A DNA stretch of 45,298 nt from an uncultured Pelagibacteraceae bacterium (GTDB lineage: Bacteria; Pseudomonadota; Alphaproteobacteria; Pelagibacterales; Pelagibacteraceae). Of the stretch, positions 1 to 8,349 are shown piece after piece. A program made the translations under genes and the position numbers. The DNA is taken from contig CACEXE010000010.1 in NCBI GenBank assembly GCA_902563435.1, forward strand, positions 1 to 45,298, in the 5' to 3' direction. Position 1 is the first letter of the stretch. Every line of letters begins with the position of its first letter. The notes beneath the pieces were generated by a model. It did not search any database. It was not told the DNA's origin and was given only the letters and a program-made list of their open reading frames with translations.

Positions 1-634
1 GTATTTTTTTAACTTTGAAGATTTCCAAATTATAGGTGCAAGTCCTGAGATACTTGTCAGACTTAGAGATAATAAGATAACTATTAGACCTATAGCTGGT
101 ACAAGACCTAGAGGCAAAAATAAAAAAGAAGATAAATTTTATGAAAAGGATCTTTTAAAAGATAAAAAAGAGCTTTCTGAACACTTGATGCTTCTTGATC
201 TTGGAAGAAATGATACTGGAAAAGTTTCTAAAATTAACTCTGTTAAAGTAACTGAAAGTTTTAAGATAGAGAGATATTCACATGTAATGCACATAGTCTC
301 CAATGTTGAAGGTGTATTTAATAAAAAATTTGGAAAATTTGACACATTATTAGCTGGTTTTCCTGCTGGAACAGTATCGGGTGCTCCTAAAATAAGAGCT
401 ATGGAAATTATTGATGAATTAGAGACAACTAGGCGAAAAGTTTATGCTGGTGGTATTGGTTATTTTTCTGCAAATGGCGATTTTGATACTTGTATTGCAC
501 TTAGAACGGCAATTTCAAAAGATAAAAAATTTTATGTACAGTCTGGAGCAGGAATTGTTGCTGATAGCAAACCTATTAATGAATTTAAAGAAACAGTTAA
601 TAAAGCAAAAGCTTTAATTAAGGCTTTGGAGTAA
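1..634 (+). CDS. trpE: Anthranilate synthase component I (partial, 3' end)
   Basis: Large subunit of anthranilate synthase, which makes anthranilate from chorismate in the first committed step of tryptophan synthesis. The frame is open from base 2 to the stop at 632-634, leaving about 210 C-terminal residues; the 5' end lies outside the window. Chorismate-binding family motifs are clear: [34 protein letters not shown], and the later [20 protein letters not shown]. The stop is 5 bases before trpG, so the two subunits are probably translated together. A pabB-type aminodeoxychorismate synthase has the same fold, but the following trpG-trpD-trpC order favours trpE. Confidence 0.93.
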   Translation, partial: YFFNFEDFQIIGASPEILVRLRDNKITIRPIAGTRPRGKNKKEDKFYEKDLLKDKKELSEHLMLLDLGRNDTGKVSKINSVKVTESFKIERYSHVMHIVSNVEGVFNKKFGKFDTLLAGFPAGTVSGAPKIRAMEIIDELETTRRKVYAGGIGYFSANGDFDTCIALRTAISKDKKFYVQSGAGIVADSKPINEFKETVNKAKALIKALE

Positions 635-639
635 AAAGT

Positions 640-1203
640 ATGAAAATAATTTTAATTGATAATTATGATAGCTTTACATTCAATTTATATCACTATCTTT
701 CATCCTTTGCTAAAGTTGATGTTTTAAGAAACGATAAGGTAGATCATCGTTATATTTTAAGTAAGGGATATAATAAAATTGTTATATCTCCAGGTCCTGG
801 AAATCCTAATCAATCTGGGAATTGTTTAATGATAGTAAAGAATTTGTATAAAAAAATGCCAATACTTGGTGTTTGCTTAGGTCATCAAATCATTGGTCAA
901 ATATTTGGTTCTAAGATAATTCAAGCTAAAGAACTTGTGCATGGAAAAACAAGTAATATTATAAATAAGAAAATTGGTATTTTAAAAAATTTACCAAAAA
1001 AGTTCTCAGCTACCAGATATCATAGTTTAGTAATTGATAGAAAATCCTTATCTAAAGATTTAAAAATTACATCTAGTACATCAGATGGGACAATAATGGG
1101 TGTTATGCATAAACAACACAAAATCCATGGAGTTCAATTTCATCCTGAAAGTATCAAAACAAAATATGGTTTAAAAATTTTAGAGAACTTTGTAAAAGAG
1201 TAA
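640..1203 (+). CDS. trpG: Anthranilate synthase component II (glutamine amidotransferase)
   Basis: Class I glutamine amidotransferase that supplies ammonia to TrpE; 187 residues, normal for the family. The start is followed by the typical IDNYDSFTFNL. The catalytic triad is visible: nucleophile Cys79 in GVCLGHQ, and His168 and Glu170 in FHPES. The oxyanion-side loop SPGPGNP lies near residues 50-56. It sits between trpE (5-base gap) and trpD (2-base gap), which makes it part of the trp operon. In organisms with one such subunit it can also serve PabB in folate synthesis; the sequence cannot decide this. Confidence 0.95.
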   Translation: MKIILIDNYDSFTFNLYHYLSSFAKVDVLRNDKVDHRYILSKGYNKIVISPGPGNPNQSGNCLMIVKNLYKKMPILGVCLGHQIIGQIFGSKIIQAKELVHGKTSNIINKKIGILKNLPKKFSATRYHSLVIDRKSLSKDLKITSSTSDGTIMGVMHKQHKIHGVQFHPESIKTKYGLKILENFVKE

Positions 1204-1205
1204 AA

Positions 1206-2198
1206 ATGGATCATTTTTTAGAAAAGCTCAAAAATAAAATAAATTTAAATTTTGATGAGAGTAAAAATGCATTTAAGATTTTAATGAATGGTGAAGCTAG
1301 TGATCAACAAATTTATGATTTTTTAACTTTATTATCAGATAAAGGTGAGGTTTCAGATGAAATAGCTGGTGGTGTATATATATTAAGAAATAAGTCAAAA
1401 AGAGTAAAAGTTGAAAACTGCATTGATACTTGTGGTACCGGTGGAGATGGAAAAGATACTCTAAATATTTCAACAGCATCAGCGTTGTTGTTAGCAAGTA
1501 TGGGTGTTAAAGTAGCAAAGCATGGAAATAAAGCAGTTTCATCAAAATGTGGGTCAGCTGACGTTCTTGAAGCCTTAAATATAAATATCAACTTAGAACC
1601 AAATCAAATCGAGGAACAGATTAAAAATGAAAATTTTGGCTTTATGTTCGCTCCAAATTATCATTCTGCAATGAAATATGTTGGTCCAACAAGAAAAAAA
1701 ATAGGAAAAAGGACTATTTTTAATATGATAGGTCCATTAAGCAGCCCAGCACTTGTTGAAAGGCAGGTAATTGGTGTTTTTGATAATAAACTTCTAAAAG
1801 TTTTTGCAAATGCACTAAAAAATTTAAATTTAAAATTTGCGTGGATTGTAAATAGTGAGGATGGTCTAGATGAAATATCACCTTACGCCAAAACTAATGT
1901 TGTGCAATTAAAAAATAATGAAATATCTGAGTTTACAATTGATCCAAATGAGTTAAATGTCAATGCAGATAAATTTGAAAATTTAGTAGGAGATGATGCT
2001 AAATTTAATTCTGGTAAAATTTTAAATATTTTTCAAGGGGAAGATAGTGATTTTTCAAAAGCAGTATGTCTAAATGCATCAGCAGGATTAATAGTTTCTG
2101 AAAAATATGATGATTTTAAAATTGCTTATAATTATACCAGAGGATTTATTAAATCCGGAGCTGCATTCAAATATTTAAAAAATATACAGAATGTCTAA
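1206..2198 (+). CDS. trpD: Anthranilate phosphoribosyltransferase
   Basis: Transfers the phosphoribosyl group of PRPP to anthranilate, the second step of the tryptophan pathway. It has 330 residues, the usual size. The PRPP-binding loop CGTGGDGKDTLNIS is at about 76-89. The family-conserved KHGN (105-108) and SSKCGSADVLEAL follow, and the KRTIFNMIGPLSSPA segment is present. The stop codon overlaps the trpC start by 8 bases, a sign of translational coupling. Nothing unusual is seen apart from the Lys/Asn-rich composition shared with the neighbours. Confidence 0.97.
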   Translation: MDHFLEKLKNKINLNFDESKNAFKILMNGEASDQQIYDFLTLLSDKGEVSDEIAGGVYILRNKSKRVKVENCIDTCGTGGDGKDTLNISTASALLLASMGVKVAKHGNKAVSSKCGSADVLEALNININLEPNQIEEQIKNENFGFMFAPNYHSAMKYVGPTRKKIGKRTIFNMIGPLSSPALVERQVIGVFDNKLLKVFANALKNLNLKFAWIVNSEDGLDEISPYAKTNVVQLKNNEISEFTIDPNELNVNADKFENLVGDDAKFNSGKILNIFQGEDSDFSKAVCLNASAGLIVSEKYDDFKIAYNYTRGFIKSGAAFKYLKNIQNV

Positions 2199-2982
2199 AA
2201 ATATTCTTCAAAAAATAATTGATCAAAAAAAGATTAAAATTGAAAAATTAAAACTTGAAATTGATATAAAAAGCTTGTTGCATAAAATTGATGAGAATAA
2301 TGTTTTTTTTGATTTCAAAAAGAAAATACAAACAAAAAACTCAGAAAATAAAATATCCATAATTGCTGAAATAAAAAAAGCGAGTCCGTCTGCAGGTATT
2401 TTGATAAATGACTATGACCCGGTTAAAATTGCCAATATATATAATTCTAAGAACGTCACTTGTTTGTCTGTATTAACTGAGGAAGACTTTTTTTTAGGAA
2501 ATCTATCTCATATCTCTGAAATTAAAAAAAAAATTAAATTACCCATTCTTTGTAAAGATTTTTTTGTTGATAAATTTCAAGTACCTTTAGCAAAAAGTTA
2601 CGGTGCTGATGCAGTCCTCATTATATTAGCCGGTATTTCTGAAAAAACTGCTGATGAAATTTACGAGGAAGCTTTAAGGTATAATATGAGTATAATTGTA
2701 GAAGTTCATACAATTGAAGAGGCAGAAAAATCATTTAAATATCCTGATGCTTTAATTGGTATAAATAACCGAAACCTAAAAACTCTTAAAACTGAAATAA
2801 ATACAACTTATGATATATATAATGTTGTATCAAACCACTCTTCCCCTCTAATTTCTGAGAGTGGTCTAAAAACAAAAGATGAATTGCTTGATATAAAAAA
2901 CAGGACCTCAATCAGCACTTTTTTAATTGGTGAATCGCTTTTAAAAAACTTAGAAAATAATAATATTTTTTCTCTTTTATAG
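2191..2982 (+). CDS. trpC: Indole-3-glycerol phosphate synthase
   Basis: TIM-barrel enzyme that closes the ring of carboxyphenylamino-deoxyribulose phosphate to give indole-3-glycerol phosphate. Its 263 residues form a stand-alone TrpC, not fused to TrpF. Visible motifs are IIAEIKKASPSAG (58-69, with the catalytic Lys/Glu region), LSVLTEEDFFLG, LPILCKDFFVD (second active-site Lys), IGINNRNLKTL and ISESGLKT. It is the last trp gene here; trpF, trpB and trpA are not in the window. An 84-base gap with regulatory sequence separates it from lexA, so the trp transcript probably ends or is rejoined there. Confidence 0.97.
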   Translation: MSKNILQKIIDQKKIKIEKLKLEIDIKSLLHKIDENNVFFDFKKKIQTKNSENKISIIAEIKKASPSAGILINDYDPVKIANIYNSKNVTCLSVLTEEDFFLGNLSHISEIKKKIKLPILCKDFFVDKFQVPLAKSYGADAVLIILAGISEKTADEIYEEALRYNMSIIVEVHTIEEAEKSFKYPDALIGINNRNLKTLKTEINTTYDIYNVVSNHSSPLISESGLKTKDELLDIKNRTSISTFLIGESLLKNLENNNIFSLL

Positions 2983-3018
2983 GAATTTTCCTCTATTTAT
3001 CTTGCTTTTTAGCTGTTG

Positions 3019-3024
3019 TATAAA
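3019..3024 (+). promoter_or_regulatory. Candidate -10 element of the lexA promoter
   Basis: TATAAA lies 43 bases before the chosen lexA ATG, and the LexA box starts six bases after it. Transcription would begin close to position 3031, so bound LexA would cover the start site. No good -35 hexamer is found at 16-18 bases upstream (the best, around 2996-3001, is poor). The assignment rests mainly on the TATAAA and the operator position. Confidence 0.35.
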
Positions 3025-3029
3025 TTGAG

Positions 3030-3044
3030 GAACTTTTATAGAAC
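3030..3044 (+). promoter_or_regulatory. LexA (SOS) box, direct repeat GAAC-N7-GAAC
   Basis: GAAC at 3030-3033, seven bases (TTTTATA), then GAAC at 3041-3044. Read on the other strand this is GTTC-N7-GTTC, the LexA recognition sequence established for alphaproteobacteria; it differs from the CTG-N10-CAG box of Escherichia coli. It lies 22 bases before the lexA start codon, exactly where an autoregulatory operator is expected. A further GTTC half-site occurs at 3062-3065, directly before the ATG. Both the match and the location support the call; binding is inferred. Confidence 0.78.
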
Positions 3045-3066
3045 ATTGATGTACTTAATTTGTTCT

Positions 3067-3750
3067 ATGTTAACAAAAAAACAAAAAAACCTACTTCTCT
3101 TTATCAACAAAAAGTTGAGATCTACAGGTGTGTCCCCTTCCTATGAGGAAATGAAGGAGTCATTAAGTTTAAAATCAAAATCTGGAATTCACCGACTTAT
3201 TAGTGCATTAGAGGAAAGAGGCTTTATTAAAAGATTAGCCCACAAGGCTAGAGCATTAGAAGTAATTAAGTTACCTGAAACAGCATCTGCAAACGATATT
3301 TATAATAGTTTTTCTCCAAGCGTTATTAAGGGAGGATTAGATGAGGAAAATTTAAATAAATCAAATGATACAGAAATACCTGTTCTAGGAAAAATCGCTG
3401 CAGGAACTCCAGTTGAAGCTATACAGAATGAAGTTTCAAGAATTCCACTACCAGCAAACATTGAAAAAGATGGAGAATTTTTTGGTTTAAAAGTTCAAGG
3501 AGATTCTATGATTGAAGCTGGAATTAATGATGGTGATACTGTTATTGTTAAAAAAACAGATACTGCAGATAATGGAAAAATAGTAGTAGCTTTAATTGAT
3601 GATCATGAGGCTATGTTGAAAAGAATTAGAAGAAAAGGTAAAACAGTTGCATTAGAAAGTGCAAATAGAAATTACGAAACAAAAATTTTTGGCCCTGATA
3701 GAGTGAAAGTTCAAGGAATTCTTGTATCTTTATATAGAAACTTTCAATAA
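3067..3750 (+). CDS. lexA: LexA repressor (SOS response regulator, self-cleaving)
   Basis: Repressor of DNA-damage genes; contact with RecA filaments triggers self-cleavage. The ATG at 3067 gives the standard family start MLTKKQ and 227 residues. An upstream ATG at 3049 and a TTG at 3016 are in frame but would only add a non-homologous leader lying over the operator. The N-terminal winged helix-turn-helix spans roughly 1-65. The cleavage site Ala112-Gly113 is in KIAAGTP; the catalytic dyad is Ser147 (GDSM) and Lys185 (AMLKRI). A LexA box precedes the gene, so autoregulation is likely. gltX follows 19 bases later and may share the transcript. Confidence 0.96.
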   Translation: MLTKKQKNLLLFINKKLRSTGVSPSYEEMKESLSLKSKSGIHRLISALEERGFIKRLAHKARALEVIKLPETASANDIYNSFSPSVIKGGLDEENLNKSNDTEIPVLGKIAAGTPVEAIQNEVSRIPLPANIEKDGEFFGLKVQGDSMIEAGINDGDTVIVKKTDTADNGKIVVALIDDHEAMLKRIRRKGKTVALESANRNYETKIFGPDRVKVQGILVSLYRNFQ

Positions 3751-3769
3751 AATAGTTTAAATAAATTCC

Positions 3770-5164
3770 ATGAAAAAAGTAGCAACTAGATTTGCTCCTT
3801 CTCCGACCGGTTCTCTTCACATTGGCGGAGTAAGAACAGCTCTATTTAATTGGTTATATTCAAAAAATAAATCAGGTAAATTTTATTTAAGGATAGAAGA
3901 TACTGATAAAGAAAGATCTAAAGAGGAATACAAAATTCAAATAATTGATTCTCTAAAATGGATGGGAATAGAGCATGATGGTGAAGAGTATATTCAATCA
4001 AAAAAGATTGTTGAACACGTAAGTATTGCTAAAAGGTTATTAGAAAATGGAAAAGCCTATAAATGCTATTGCAGCGCAGAGGAAATAGAAGAACAAAAGA
4101 AAAGAGCTAAACAAAAAAAAATTCCTTATGTGTATAATCGAAAATGGCGAGATATTGCTGAAGATCAAGCCCCAAAGGATATAAAACCAGTTATAAGATT
4201 TAAAAGTAAAGTAGAGGGTACTTCTACACTAAAAGACTTAGTTCAAGGAGACGTGGAGATTCAAAATAATACTATTGAGGATTTTGTTATTTTAAGAAAT
4301 GACGAAACACCGACATATAATTTATCTGCATCTGTTGATGATCATAATATGGAAATGACTCATATTATTAGAGGAGATGATCATAAAATTAATACTTTTA
4401 AACAAATACAGATATATCAGGCACTAGGTTGGGAAATTCCACAATTTGCTCATATACCTCTTATTCATACAATAGATGGTAAGAAGCTGTCAAAAAGAGA
4501 CAATGCTTCAACATTAGAAGATTACTCTAAAATTGGTATTCTACCTGAATCACTTAGAAATTACCTGCTAAGGTTAGGATGGTCTTATAAAGATAAAGAA
4601 ATTTTTAATTTAGATGAAAGTATAAAACTTTTTAATTTAGAAGGAATAGGTAAATCGCCGTCAAAACTTGATATGAGCAGAATTCTTTCTATGAATGAAT
4701 ATTACATTAAAAATATTGAAGAAAATATATTGTACAAAAAGTTAAAAAAATATTGTGAGATGTATAAAGATAAAATTAAAGAAGAAAAAGAGAATAAAAT
4801 AAAGAGCTCTTTAACATTTTTAAAAAATAAAGCTAAAACACTTGAGGATATATTTAATAATTCTAAATACATATTAAATGATAATGTTATTTTTAATGAT
4901 AAAGATAAAGAACTGATAAACGATGAAGCAAAAAAAATAATACAATTATTTAAAGTTAAGATTACAGAATTAAAAGTTTTTGATAGAGATAATTTAGAAC
5001 AAATCGTAAATGAGTTAATAAAATTAAATAATACAAATTTCAAGGGCGTTGGGCAGCCATTACGAATAATGTTAACTGGATCTAAATTTGGTCCAGGAAT
5101 ATACGATATAATAATATCTCTTGGAAAAAACGAGGTAATAAAAAGATTAGGAAATATAGGATAA
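3770..5164 (+). CDS. gltX: Glutamyl-tRNA synthetase
   Basis: Class I aminoacyl-tRNA synthetase that charges tRNA-Glu; 464 residues, in the family range. The HIGH-type signature is HIGG at 17-20 inside FAPSPTGSLHIGG. The KMSKS-type loop is KKLSKRD at 238-244. A CYC pair (Cys99 and Cys101) marks the partial zinc-site region. The anticodon-binding C-terminal third is very rich in Lys, Asn and Ile. Alphaproteobacteria often carry two GltX paralogs, one of which may also charge tRNA-Gln; the sequence alone does not say which type this is. Its end overlaps the convergent lpxB end by 18 bases, leaving no room for a separate terminator. Confidence 0.96.
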   Translation: MKKVATRFAPSPTGSLHIGGVRTALFNWLYSKNKSGKFYLRIEDTDKERSKEEYKIQIIDSLKWMGIEHDGEEYIQSKKIVEHVSIAKRLLENGKAYKCYCSAEEIEEQKKRAKQKKIPYVYNRKWRDIAEDQAPKDIKPVIRFKSKVEGTSTLKDLVQGDVEIQNNTIEDFVILRNDETPTYNLSASVDDHNMEMTHIIRGDDHKINTFKQIQIYQALGWEIPQFAHIPLIHTIDGKKLSKRDNASTLEDYSKIGILPESLRNYLLRLGWSYKDKEIFNLDESIKLFNLEGIGKSPSKLDMSRILSMNEYYIKNIEENILYKKLKKYCEMYKDKIKEEKENKIKSSLTFLKNKAKTLEDIFNNSKYILNDNVIFNDKDKELINDEAKKIIQLFKVKITELKVFDRDNLEQIVNELIKLNNTNFKGVGQPLRIMLTGSKFGPGIYDIIISLGKNEVIKRLGNIG

Positions 5165-6277
5165 GATAATGTTTGATGCTTCTTTAGATGAAGAACTAGG
5201 AGAAGCCAAAGTTACAAGAGTTTTTTTTATTTCTTCTTTTTGTTTTGCTATTAAATCAGGTTTTTTTAGAAAATAGTAAACACTCTTAAATATTTCGTCA
5301 GTGTTACATTCTGATTGTATCAACTCTGGAATAACCTCTCTATTATTAATGATATTAATAATATTAACAAATTTTATATTTAGTAAAAATTTTGCTAAAT
5401 AATAATTAATAAAATTCATCTTATAAATAATTATTGATGGAACATTCATTTTACATACTTCCAAAGAAACAGTCCCAGATTTTACTACCGCAAAAATTGA
5501 TTTTTTTAAAACTGCTGTTTTTATTTTATCATCATTAATAATTTCTAGATTTTGTATAGATTCTTTTAGGATATAATTCGCTATAAGATTTTTATTTTTA
5601 TCAGTTGCATGAAATATAAAATTATAATTGGGATCCTTGATATTCATTTTTTTTATAAAATTAATTAGAATTGGCATGTGATGATTGATCTCTGAAGTTC
5701 TACTTCCAGGAAAAATTGATATAATATTTTTTTTATCTAAAAATTGATCTATTTGGACATTTTCATTAACTTTTTTATCCAGCAAAGGGTGGCCTACAAA
5801 TGTACTAGTTAATTTTTCTTTATCAAAATATTCTTTTTCAAACTTAAAAAGCAACAATATATGGTCTAAAAATTCTTTCATTTTCTTAACTCTACCTTGT
5901 CTCCATGCCCAGACTTTAGGAGCAATAAAATGAATTATTTTTATTTTTGGATTTTTTTTTTTAACAAGCTTTGCGACTCTTAGTGTAAAATCTGGACTAT
6001 CAACACTAAATAAAATATCTGGGTTAAATTTCAAGATTTCATTTACAGTGTCTTTTATTTTACGTTTTATTTTAAAAATATTTAATAATATATCGGTAAA
6101 AGCTATAAAAGTTATCTCTTTTTGATCAAAAATTGTCTTTATACCTAATTTTTCTAAGTTAGTTCCACCAACACTTAAAAATTCTAAATCGGCTCTTTTT
6201 GTCTTTATTTGTGATATTACTTCTGACGCTAACTTATCCCCAGAAGGTTCACCTGTAAGGACAAAAATTTTTTTCAT
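5147..6277 (-). CDS. lpxB: Lipid-A-disaccharide synthase
   Basis: Glycosyltransferase of family GT19 that joins UDP-diacylglucosamine to 2,3-diacylglucosamine 1-phosphate, forming the lipid A disaccharide at the inner face of the cytoplasmic membrane. It has 376 residues, normal length. The N-terminal LTGEPSGDKLA (7-17) is diagnostic; KVWAWRQGRVKKM and IFPGSRTSEI are the other family blocks. The start overlaps the end of lpxI by 4 bases, so substrate supply and use are coupled. It is the last gene of the rpsB-to-lpxB block and converges on gltX. Confidence 0.96.
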   Translation of the reverse strand: MKKIFVLTGEPSGDKLASEVISQIKTKRADLEFLSVGGTNLEKLGIKTIFDQKEITFIAFTDILLNIFKIKRKIKDTVNEILKFNPDILFSVDSPDFTLRVAKLVKKKNPKIKIIHFIAPKVWAWRQGRVKKMKEFLDHILLLFKFEKEYFDKEKLTSTFVGHPLLDKKVNENVQIDQFLDKKNIISIFPGSRTSEINHHMPILINFIKKMNIKDPNYNFIFHATDKNKNLIANYILKESIQNLEIINDDKIKTAVLKKSIFAVVKSGTVSLEVCKMNVPSIIIYKMNFINYYLAKFLLNIKFVNIINIINNREVIPELIQSECNTDEIFKSVYYFLKKPDLIAKQKEEIKKTLVTLASPSSSSKEASNIILSYIS

Positions 6278-7065
6278 ATAGTAATGAGAAAAAGTTTATT
6301 TTGATTTGCATATTTAATACAGACCTCTTTATTTAATATAATATTTTGATTTGATTTAACAACAATTCCTTTCACACCAACTTTATTACAATCTTTAAAT
6401 GTATCAATTCCAATTGTGGGTAAGTCTACTCTTAAATCTTGTTTTGCTTTAGGTAGTTTTATTAAAATACCTTTTTTTATTTTGGATTTTGATATAGATT
6501 TTATCATCTCTTTTGTACCTTTTCTTGTTTCTTTAGAAATAACCTTATTGTCTCTTATAATTACTGCTTGTGTATGATTGAACGAATTTATTTTTTTTAA
6601 TATTTTAATTCCTGTTACTATTTCCACTCTTTCCTTAAAAGTTGGTTTAATTTTTGTATAAATTCCTTTCTTTAAAGTTAATTCTGGATTGAAGGTATTC
6701 AATTTAATAACTTTAATTTTATTTTCAGACAAAATTTTTATTAGAACTTTTAATATTGCCGCATCACCTTTTTTTGATGCTTTGACTATTCTCGGAATAT
6801 AAAATAGTCCTCTTAAGTCTAATTTTAGTTTTGATATTTTAGGTTTAATTATATTTCCAGCAAATATAACTTTATTACATTTTTTTGATTTAATAAGTTT
6901 TAGAATCTCACCGAATTTACCTATATTAATAAAAAAACTATTCTTATTTTTTTTAAATTTGTTATTTTTTGTGAGATCTATAATGAAATATTTTATCTTC
7001 TTTTTCTCTATTTTTTTAATAATTTCATTTGGTAAATCATTTTCTCCTAAAAAAAGCCCTATCAT
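6274..7065 (-). CDS. lpxI: UDP-2,3-diacylglucosamine pyrophosphatase, LpxI type
   Basis: LpxI (formerly DUF1009) hydrolyses UDP-2,3-diacylglucosamine to the 1-phosphate and replaces LpxH in alphaproteobacteria. The 263-residue protein opens with GLFLGENDLPNEI. The conserved KQDLRVDLPTIGIDT segment (208-222) matches the family's C-terminal catalytic block. A KKGDAAIL stretch at 98-105 and RKGTKEMI at 181-188 are further conserved points. It overlaps lpxA by 4 bases and lpxB by 4 bases, placing it between the enzymes acting before and after it. Identification relies on these motifs and the location. Confidence 0.92.
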   Translation of the reverse strand: MIGLFLGENDLPNEIIKKIEKKKIKYFIIDLTKNNKFKKNKNSFFINIGKFGEILKLIKSKKCNKVIFAGNIIKPKISKLKLDLRGLFYIPRIVKASKKGDAAILKVLIKILSENKIKVIKLNTFNPELTLKKGIYTKIKPTFKERVEIVTGIKILKKINSFNHTQAVIIRDNKVISKETRKGTKEMIKSISKSKIKKGILIKLPKAKQDLRVDLPTIGIDTFKDCNKVGVKGIVVKSNQNIILNKEVCIKYANQNKLFLITI

Positions 7066-7847
7066 TTTGTGCTAAGCGGAACTGATATTGGTCTTTTTTT
7101 ATCTGAATTTATAAAATTAACTATTTTTTTTACAAATTTGTTGTTTTTAAGATCATTATTAAGTTGCTCTATATTTTCTCTAAAGCTTGGAGTTTTAAAT
7201 ATTATTTCATATGCTAATTGTATTTTTTTAATATTTTCATTAGAAACCTTAGATCTTCTTAATCCAATAAGGTTTAATCCCATTAAATTATTTCTGTTAC
7301 CCATTGATAGACCGTATGGAATGACATCGCTCAAAACTCCAGTCATTCCTCCTATCATTACAAATTCCCCAATTCTAGAAAATTGATGTATAGCACAACT
7401 TCCGCCAACTATTGCGTTATTTTGAATGGTAACATGCCCACCTACTTGAACGTTATTAGCTAAAACAATATTATTCGATATAATACAATCGTGTGCTATA
7501 TGACAATAAACCATTAATAAATTGTTATCCCCAATTCTGGTTATACCACCACCATGTTCTGTTCCAGGATTTATATTTACATACTCTCTAAACTTATTGT
7601 TATTGCCAATAACCAATAAATTTTTTTCTCCTTTATATTTTAGGTCTTGTGGAGGAGTTCCAATAGATGAGAAAGGATATATCTGATTATTCTCTCCTAT
7701 CTTTGTATTACCAACTATATTTACATGCGAATGTATTACTGAGTTAGTCCCTATTTCTACCTCTGGACCAATAGTGCAATAAGGTCCTATATCAACATTC
7801 ACTGAAATTTTTGCTTTTGAGTCAACTATTGCTGTTTTGTGGATCAT
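7062..7847 (-). CDS. lpxA: UDP-N-acetylglucosamine acyltransferase
   Basis: First enzyme of lipid A synthesis; it moves a 3-hydroxyacyl chain from acyl carrier protein to UDP-GlcNAc. It has 261 residues, the usual size. Left-handed beta-helix hexapeptide repeats run from the first residues (HKTAIVDSKAKI) to about residue 190. The catalytic His119 is in CHIAHDC (115-121), and the GTPPQDLKYKGE block near 63-74 is characteristic. The C-terminal helical domain is complete. A 55-base gap separates it from fabZ upstream; this gap is AT-rich without a clear terminator or promoter, so the transcript probably continues. Confidence 0.97.
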   Translation of the reverse strand: MIHKTAIVDSKAKISVNVDIGPYCTIGPEVEIGTNSVIHSHVNIVGNTKIGENNQIYPFSSIGTPPQDLKYKGEKNLLVIGNNNKFREYVNINPGTEHGGGITRIGDNNLLMVYCHIAHDCIISNNIVLANNVQVGGHVTIQNNAIVGGSCAIHQFSRIGEFVMIGGMTGVLSDVIPYGLSMGNRNNLMGLNLIGLRRSKVSNENIKKIQLAYEIIFKTPSFRENIEQLNNDLKNNKFVKKIVNFINSDKKRPISVPLSTK

Positions 7848-7902
7848 TAATAATAAATAGCAAATTTATTATTTTATACTTATCAACAATTACTACTGAT
7901 TA

Positions 7903-8349
7903 TTACTTTCTATCAACGATTGTTGCTGACCACTGAGCATCTGCCATTTTTTTATCTCCAACAAATGCAGTGCCTTTATACTTCCATACTCTTCCATGTG
8001 ATCTGATAGCTTCTATATTAAGTTCTAAAATACAATCTGGTATTACAGGATTTCTAAATCTGGCTTTTTCAATTGTCATTAGGAAAACTAACTTATTATC
8101 ATATGTTGCTTTATCAAGTCCATTTGCAGTTAGTGCAGCGGCAGCTTGTCCAAACGCTTCTACAATTAAAACACCAGGCATAACTGGCTCTTGCGGGAAG
8201 TGACCATTAACAAAGAAACTATCTTTTTTAACATTTACAATTGCGGTAGCAGAAAAAAGTTTTTTTATATTTTTTAATTCATCAATAAGAAGCATTGGTT
8301 CTCTATGAGGTAATAATTCTTTAATTTGTTCTTTATTTAAATTAGTCAT
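7903..8349 (-). CDS. fabZ: 3-hydroxyacyl-[acyl-carrier-protein] dehydratase
   Basis: Hot-dog-fold dehydratase of the type II fatty acid synthesis cycle. It competes with LpxA and LpxD for 3-hydroxyacyl-ACP, which explains its steady linkage with them. The protein has 148 residues. The active-site His50 and Glu64 lie in the signature GHFPQEPVMPGVLIVEAFGQ (49-68). The N-terminal LLPHREPMLLID (12-23) is also typical. The start overlaps the lpxD end by 8 bases. FabA is a possible homolog, but the length and PHREPMLLID motif identify FabZ. Confidence 0.97.
   Translation of the reverse strand: MTNLNKEQIKELLPHREPMLLIDELKNIKKLFSATAIVNVKKDSFFVNGHFPQEPVMPGVLIVEAFGQAAAALTANGLDKATYDNKLVFLMTIEKARFRNPVIPDCILELNIEAIRSHGRVWKYKGTAFVGDKKMADAQWSATIVDRK

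Noticed and set aside
2981..2992. AGGA-ATTT-TCCT inverted repeat after trpC as a terminator
   Set aside because: The stem has only four pairs and no following T-run, so it is too weak to report as a terminator.
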